Source: Pseudomonadota bacterium
Lineage (GTDB): Bacteria; Pseudomonadota; Gammaproteobacteria; Burkholderiales; Burkholderiaceae_D
DNA length: 9,215 bases
NCBI GenBank assembly: GCA_023416415.1
Contig: JAEZHR010000298.1
Location: 1 to 9,215 of the forward strand
Direction of reading: 5' to 3'
Numbering within the stretch: position 1 is the stretch's first letter; the number at the start of each line of letters is the position of its first letter. Positions 6,414-9,215 of the stretch are shown here, piece by piece. The translations under genes and the position numbers were made by a program. The notes under the pieces were generated by a model. It saw nothing but the letters and a program-made list of their open reading frames with translations. It searched no databases and was not told where the DNA came from.

Positions 6414-6816
6414 ATTCTTTCAAGCGAGCGAGCAGGCTGAACTCGCGCAAGCCATCCGCATCCGCCTGCAGCCGGTCTTCGCTTTTGTCGGCCTGGGCCT
6501 GGATCAGACGATCCGCGAGTGTCGCATCGGGAAGCACTGTGCCGAAGAAGGCCACCGCGTCGCCGCGCTGGATCAGCAAGGTGGGGAAGTTGTCGACGTC
6601 GATATCGCCGATGAAGTCGGCCTGGTCCTCAATGTCGATCCAGACGAAGCGCTTGTCGGGATGGGCCTGGGCCAGGGCTTCGAAGCCGGGCTGATAGGCG
6701 CGGCAGGTATCGCACCAGGCCGCGCACAGGCAGGCCACCACCCATGCGCCTTCATCGAGCCAGGCGGCCAGTTGGGCGTGATTGTCGTTGTCGAGGGTCA
6801 GGCAGGGAACAGGCAT
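6412..6816 (-). CDS. Thioredoxin-fold protein with WCDTC active site
   Basis: This is a 134-residue probable cytoplasmic redox protein. The active site WCDTC (Cys35 and Cys38) has the CxxC spacing of thioredoxins with Asp-Thr in place of Gly-Pro. A cis-proline motif follows (NFPTLLI, Pro78), as do the strand FVWIDIED and a C-terminal helix. Two more cysteines, Cys29 and Cys31 (CLCAAWCDTC), lie close to the active pair. No signal peptide is seen. The frame stays open upstream to 7086, but the start is placed at 6816 because the N-terminal 90 residues of the longer form are arginine/proline-rich shadow sequence of yjfB. The Shine-Dalgarno is poor. It lies 76 bases downstream of yjfB on the same strand and may be transcribed with it. 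The physiological partner is unknown. Confidence 0.85.
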   Translation of the reverse strand: MPVPCLTLDNDNHAQLAAWLDEGAWVVACLCAAWCDTCRAYQPGFEALAQAHPDKRFVWIDIEDQADFIGDIDVDNFPTLLIQRGDAVAFFGTVLPDATLADRLIQAQADKSEDRLQADADGLREFSLLARLKE

Positions 6817-6892
6817 CGGGGTACACGTCGTGGCGACCGCGCAATGTCGCGGACCGCCATTGTAAGTGATTGCGTGATGCCTGCTACGGCGC

Positions 6893-7090
6893 TCAGGCCG
6901 TGGTATTGACGTTGCGCCCGATGTGTTCGGGCAGGTTTGCCGGCGTGGCCGGGGGCAGGGCTTCGAGCATTGCCGCGGCACTGCTGGCCTGGACTTCATT
7001 TGCCTTTTTAACCACGGCGACGGCAACCGCCTGGTTGGTCGCGGTGGTGGCGATGGTCGTGGTAAGGTGGGCAATGTTTGTGACATCCAT
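6893..7090 (-). CDS. YjfB-family small protein (putative motility protein)
   Basis: This 65-residue protein resembles the YjfB family of small 'putative motility' proteins: a helical N-terminal half starting MDVTNIAHL, the central AVAVVKKANEVQASSAAAMLEAL, and a C-terminal tail LPEHIGRNVNTTA typical of betaproteobacterial members. It has no signal peptide, catalytic motif or cysteine. Its biochemical role is unknown; the motility link comes from family annotation and, here, from a flagellar-type promoter just upstream (7119-7145). GGAG (complement of 7098-7101) lies seven bases before the ATG. It reads divergently from tsaB and is followed on the same strand by the thioredoxin-like gene. Confidence 0.8.
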   Translation of the reverse strand: MDVTNIAHLTTTIATTATNQAVAVAVVKKANEVQASSAAAMLEALPPATPANLPEHIGRNVNTTA

Positions 7091-7118
7091 GGTCTATCTC
7101 CGCTAATCGGTCTCCCTG

Positions 7119-7145
7119 TTAACGGCAGGACGCGCCGTGAATTTA
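7119..7145 (-). promoter_or_regulatory. Sigma-28 (FliA) type flagellar promoter for the YjfB-family gene
   Basis: Read on the minus strand, TAAA (7145-7142) is followed after exactly 15 bases by GCCGTTAA (7126-7119). The enterobacterial FliA consensus is TAAA-N15-GCCGATAA, so 11 of 12 defined positions match and spacing is exact. The predicted transcription start is near 7112, leaving a leader of about 22 bases that contains the GGAG ribosome site. Function is inferred from the consensus match and the motility-family gene it precedes. Confidence 0.8.
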
Positions 7146-7180
7146 GGGTCGGGCCAGAACAGGCGACGCAGGCGCGGCGG

Positions 7181-7186
7181 TAGAAT
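7181..7186 (+). promoter_or_regulatory. tsaB: Possible -10 box for tsaB
   Basis: TAGAAT matches TATAAT at five of six positions and ends seven bases before the tsaB ATG (7194). Transcription would then begin at or next to the start codon, giving a leaderless message. This fits the lack of a Shine-Dalgarno. No -35 hexamer is recognisable at 16-18 bases, so confidence is modest. Confidence 0.4.
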
Positions 7187-7193
7187 AGCGGCC

Positions 7194-7892
7194 ATGCCGA
7201 CGATCCTTGCCATTGAAACTTCCACCGAACTCGCTTCGGCTGCCTTGCTGCTCAACGGAGAAGTGCTCGCGCGCGAAGCTGCCGGCGTTCAGACCCACTC
7301 GCGGAACCTGCTGCCCATGGTGCAGGCCGTGCTGGCCGAGGCCGGCATCGCGCTTGCGCAATGCGACGCAATCGGATTCGGCGCGGGCCCCGGATCGTTT
7401 ACCGGCGTACGCACGGCCTGCGGGGTCGCTCAGGGCCTGGGCTTCGGTGCGGACTTGCCGCTGGTGCCGATCGTAACGCTGGAAGCCATGGCCGAATCCT
7501 GCCGTGCCAAGACCGGCGCAGACAATGTGCTGGTGTTGCTCGATGCGCGCATGGAAGAAGTGTACTGGGCGCAATACCGTTTCCTCGACGGCTGGCAAGC
7601 GATCAGCGCACCGCGTCTGGGCGCGGCATCAACTGTCGATGTCGAAGGCAGGGTGCTTGCGTGCGGCAATGCATTGGCGGCCTATGCAAGCGCCTTTGCC
7701 GATCGTGAATTCGCGGCCGGCGCGCGCGCCGACATCATGCCGCATGCCACGTTCGTCGCGCGGCTGGCGCAACGCGCCTTCCTGGCCGGTGCCACGGTGG
7801 CGCCGCGCGACGCCAGCCCGATCTACCTGCGCGACAAGGTGGCCCTGACTACTGCCGAACGTGCGCTGAAGGCGGCGGGAGCTTCGGCATGA
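7194..7892 (+). CDS. tsaB: tRNA threonylcarbamoyladenosine biosynthesis protein TsaB
   Basis: This 232-residue cytoplasmic protein partners with TsaD and TsaE to transfer threonylcarbamoyl to A37 of tRNAs reading ANN codons. It has the ASKHA fold of the family: N-terminal MPTILAIETSTELASAALL (phosphate-1-like loop), THSRNLLPMVQ (34-44), the strongly conserved GAGPGSFTGVRTACGVAQGL (63-82), VLLDARMEEVYW (114-125), and the C-terminal SPIYLRDKVALTTAER block. The N-terminal domain is much better conserved than the C-terminal one, as usual. The ATG at 7194 is used rather than 7137 because family members begin at this strand and the upstream stretch overlaps the divergent promoter. It overlaps rimI by four bases (ATGA). 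Confidence 0.96.
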   Translation: MPTILAIETSTELASAALLLNGEVLAREAAGVQTHSRNLLPMVQAVLAEAGIALAQCDAIGFGAGPGSFTGVRTACGVAQGLGFGADLPLVPIVTLEAMAESCRAKTGADNVLVLLDARMEEVYWAQYRFLDGWQAISAPRLGAASTVDVEGRVLACGNALAAYASAFADREFAAGARADIMPHATFVARLAQRAFLAGATVAPRDASPIYLRDKVALTTAERALKAAGASA

Positions 7893-8380
7893 GTGCAGAC
7901 CTGAATGTCGTCGCGCATTCGCCCGCGCTGGATGAACTGCGCCTGGCGCCAATGCAGGTGGACGATCTGCCGGAAGTCATGGCCATCGAAAACGATGTCT
8001 ACCCCTATCCCTGGACACGCGGCAACTTCCTCGATTCGCTCTACAGCGGCTATACGGCCGAAGTGCTGCGCGATGCCAGCGGCATGCTGACCGGCTACTT
8101 CCTGTTGATGAAGGCGGTCGATGAAGCGCATCTGCTCAACATCAGTGTGCGGCGTGACCTGCAGGGAAAGGGACTCGGCCGGTTGTTGCTCGATCGCGTA
8201 TCGACGCTCGCGCGCCATGCCGGGATGACTTCGGTGCTGCTGGAAGTGCGCCCGTCGAACACGCGTGCATGCGAGGTTTATCGCAGCTACGGATTTGCCG
8301 AGATCGGCCGCCGGCGCGGCTACTATCCGGCTCAGGGAAATACGCGCGAGGATGCAATCGTGATGCGGAGGGTGCTGTGA
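7889..8380 (+). CDS. rimI: [Ribosomal protein bS18]-alanine N-acetyltransferase RimI
   Basis: This 163-residue GNAT-family enzyme is predicted to acetylate the N-terminal alanine of ribosomal protein bS18 using acetyl-CoA. The acetyl-CoA pyrophosphate-binding motif is RRDLQGKGLGRLLL (88-101). Glu119 in LLEVRPSN and Tyr131 in CEVYRSYGF match the catalytic Glu and Tyr of E. coli RimI. The C-terminal RRRGYYPAQG then REDAIVMRR is also RimI-specific. The N-terminus is about 15 residues longer than E. coli RimI, but the ATG at 7889 lies in the ATGA overlap with the tsaB stop, which argues for translational coupling. The tsaB-rimI pairing is common in proteobacteria. It overlaps the glycosylase gene by four bases (GTGA). 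Confidence 0.94.
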   Translation: MSADLNVVAHSPALDELRLAPMQVDDLPEVMAIENDVYPYPWTRGNFLDSLYSGYTAEVLRDASGMLTGYFLLMKAVDEAHLLNISVRRDLQGKGLGRLLLDRVSTLARHAGMTSVLLEVRPSNTRACEVYRSYGFAEIGRRRGYYPAQGNTREDAIVMRRVL

Positions 8381-9215
8381 GCGAGGCGTTCAATGATTTC
8401 GAGCGCAGTGCGGCCTTCCTGCAGGAGATGGGACTTGGACCGCTGTGGGTGAGGCGCGCCGTTCCTGCGGTCGAGGCAGTGACGAACGAGCGCGCGCGCG
8501 AGGGAACAGACGAGGGCGCTCATGCGCTGGCGACCCGGTCTGCGCCCGATGTTGTGAATGTGGCGGCTGTGCCGGCACCGGAGGCGCCCGCATCGGCTCT
8601 TCACGAGGCGCAGACCGCCGTGACCGAAGCCTCGGAAAACAGCGAAGCCGCATGGCCGGAACATTCCCCGCAAGCCGGCGAAGCAGACGCTTTGCCGGCG
8701 CCCGCAAGTGAAGCACCCCTGACGATTGACACGCGCGTGGCCGAGATGGACTGGGAGGCGCTGGAACAGGCGGTCTCCGCATGCACCCGCTGCGATTTGT
8801 GCCACGGACGCACGCGCACGGTGTTCGGGACCGGCGAACGGCGCGTACGCTGGCTGTTCATCGGTGAAGGGCCGGGGCGGGAGGAAGACCTGCGCGGCGA
8901 ACCCTTCGTTGGTCGCGCCGGGCAATTGCTCGACAACATGCTGGCCGCGCTGGGTCTGGACAGGGCGGACAGCGCCTACATCGCCAACATCGTCAAATGC
9001 CGGCCGACCGACGCGCAGGGCAAGGACCGTCGGCCGTCCCCGGAGGAAGCCGCGTCCTGCCTGCCCTATCTGAAACGGCAGATCGAGCTGATCCAGCCGC
9101 AGGTCATCGTGGCACTGGGCAAGACGGCTGCCGTATCGCTGCTCGATCTCGATCCGGAAACGCCGGTCGGCAGCCTGCGCGGCAAGGTGCATCGCTACCT
9201 GGGGCGCCCCCTGAT
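8377..9215 (+). CDS. Family 4 uracil-DNA glycosylase, iron-sulfur type (3' end beyond window)
   Basis: At least 279 codons are visible with no stop before the window edge. The enzyme removes uracil from DNA to start base-excision repair. The GTG start overlaps the rimI stop as GTGA; no ATG sits at the expected position, and the first in-frame ATG is 17 codons in. Residues 9-26 (FERSAAFLQEMGLGPLWV) form a conserved N-terminal element. Residues about 28-115 are Ala/Glu/Pro-rich, low-complexity and presumably a flexible linker. The catalytic domain follows: CTRC (Cys136, Cys139) with Cys208 (NIVKCRP) and Cys228 as likely 4Fe-4S ligands, motif GEGPGREEDLRGEPFVGRAG (163-182) for catalysis and uracil binding, and VIVALGKTAA near 245. 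The C-terminal motif lies off the window. Confidence 0.93.
   Translation, partial: MSEAFNDFERSAAFLQEMGLGPLWVRRAVPAVEAVTNERAREGTDEGAHALATRSAPDVVNVAAVPAPEAPASALHEAQTAVTEASENSEAAWPEHSPQAGEADALPAPASEAPLTIDTRVAEMDWEALEQAVSACTRCDLCHGRTRTVFGTGERRVRWLFIGEGPGREEDLRGEPFVGRAGQLLDNMLAALGLDRADSAYIANIVKCRPTDAQGKDRRPSPEEAASCLPYLKRQIELIQPQVIVALGKTAAVSLLDLDPETPVGSLRGKVHRYLGRPL

Noticed and set aside
8332..9192. 286-codon minus-strand open frame at the right end
   Set aside because: The plus strand carries a family 4 uracil-DNA glycosylase with its iron-sulfur cysteines in the expected order; the antisense frame has no family character.
1..9215. CRISPR arrays, tRNA or rRNA genes, insertion sequences, prophage or integrase genes
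   Set aside because: No regularly spaced repeats, cloverleaf sequences with CCA-end context, or transposase or integrase motifs were seen on either strand.

Overview
The window looks like chromosomal DNA of a high-GC betaproteobacterium, most likely Burkholderiales and perhaps Oxalobacteraceae (Herbaspirillum-like). The basis is G/C-rich third codon positions, an orphan Bug-family solute-binding protein, a YjfB-type small protein of the betaproteobacterial kind, malate synthase G, and the tsaB-rimI-family 4 uracil-DNA glycosylase gene order. The taxonomy is inferred from protein character, not from a database search.

Layout. Positions 1-333 are non-coding or unassignable: a GC-rich 19-bp tandem repeat with a hairpin, then a sharply A+T-rich leader. 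A tight plus-strand cluster follows: a type II (L-2-)haloacid dehalogenase (334-1020), a TauE/SafE membrane permease (1052-1810) and malate synthase G glcB (1829-4051). It ends in a strong intrinsic terminator (4073-4097). The chemistry suggests, but does not prove, a route from 2-haloacetate through glycolate and glyoxylate to malate. Positions 4098-4564 hold no convincing gene but several perfect palindromes and hairpins. Next is a two-gene toxin-antitoxin-like module (4565-5160): an AbrB/MazE-type antitoxin overlapping a Doc/Fic-family protein whose catalytic histidine is replaced by arginine. An orphan periplasmic Bug protein (5306-6325) follows and ends at a long hairpin shared with convergent minus-strand genes.

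Minus-strand unit (7090 down to 6412). A 65-codon YjfB-family 'putative motility' protein is followed by a thioredoxin-fold protein with a WCDTC active site. The start of yjfB is preceded by a near-perfect sigma-28 (FliA) flagellar promoter, TAAA-N15-GCCGTTAA, which places this small gene in the flagellar regulon.

The right end (7194-9215) is a translationally coupled plus-strand operon. It contains tsaB (tRNA t6A biosynthesis), rimI (N-terminal acetyltransferase, ATGA overlap) and a GTG-started family 4 uracil-DNA glycosylase (GTGA overlap) cut by the window edge. tsaB has no Shine-Dalgarno and a TAGAAT box seven bases before its ATG, so it may be leaderless.

I did not find a wholly new system. 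The items most worth following up are the histidine-less Doc-like protein with its intact antitoxin, the FliA promoter on yjfB, and the palindrome-rich gap before the toxin-antitoxin module.
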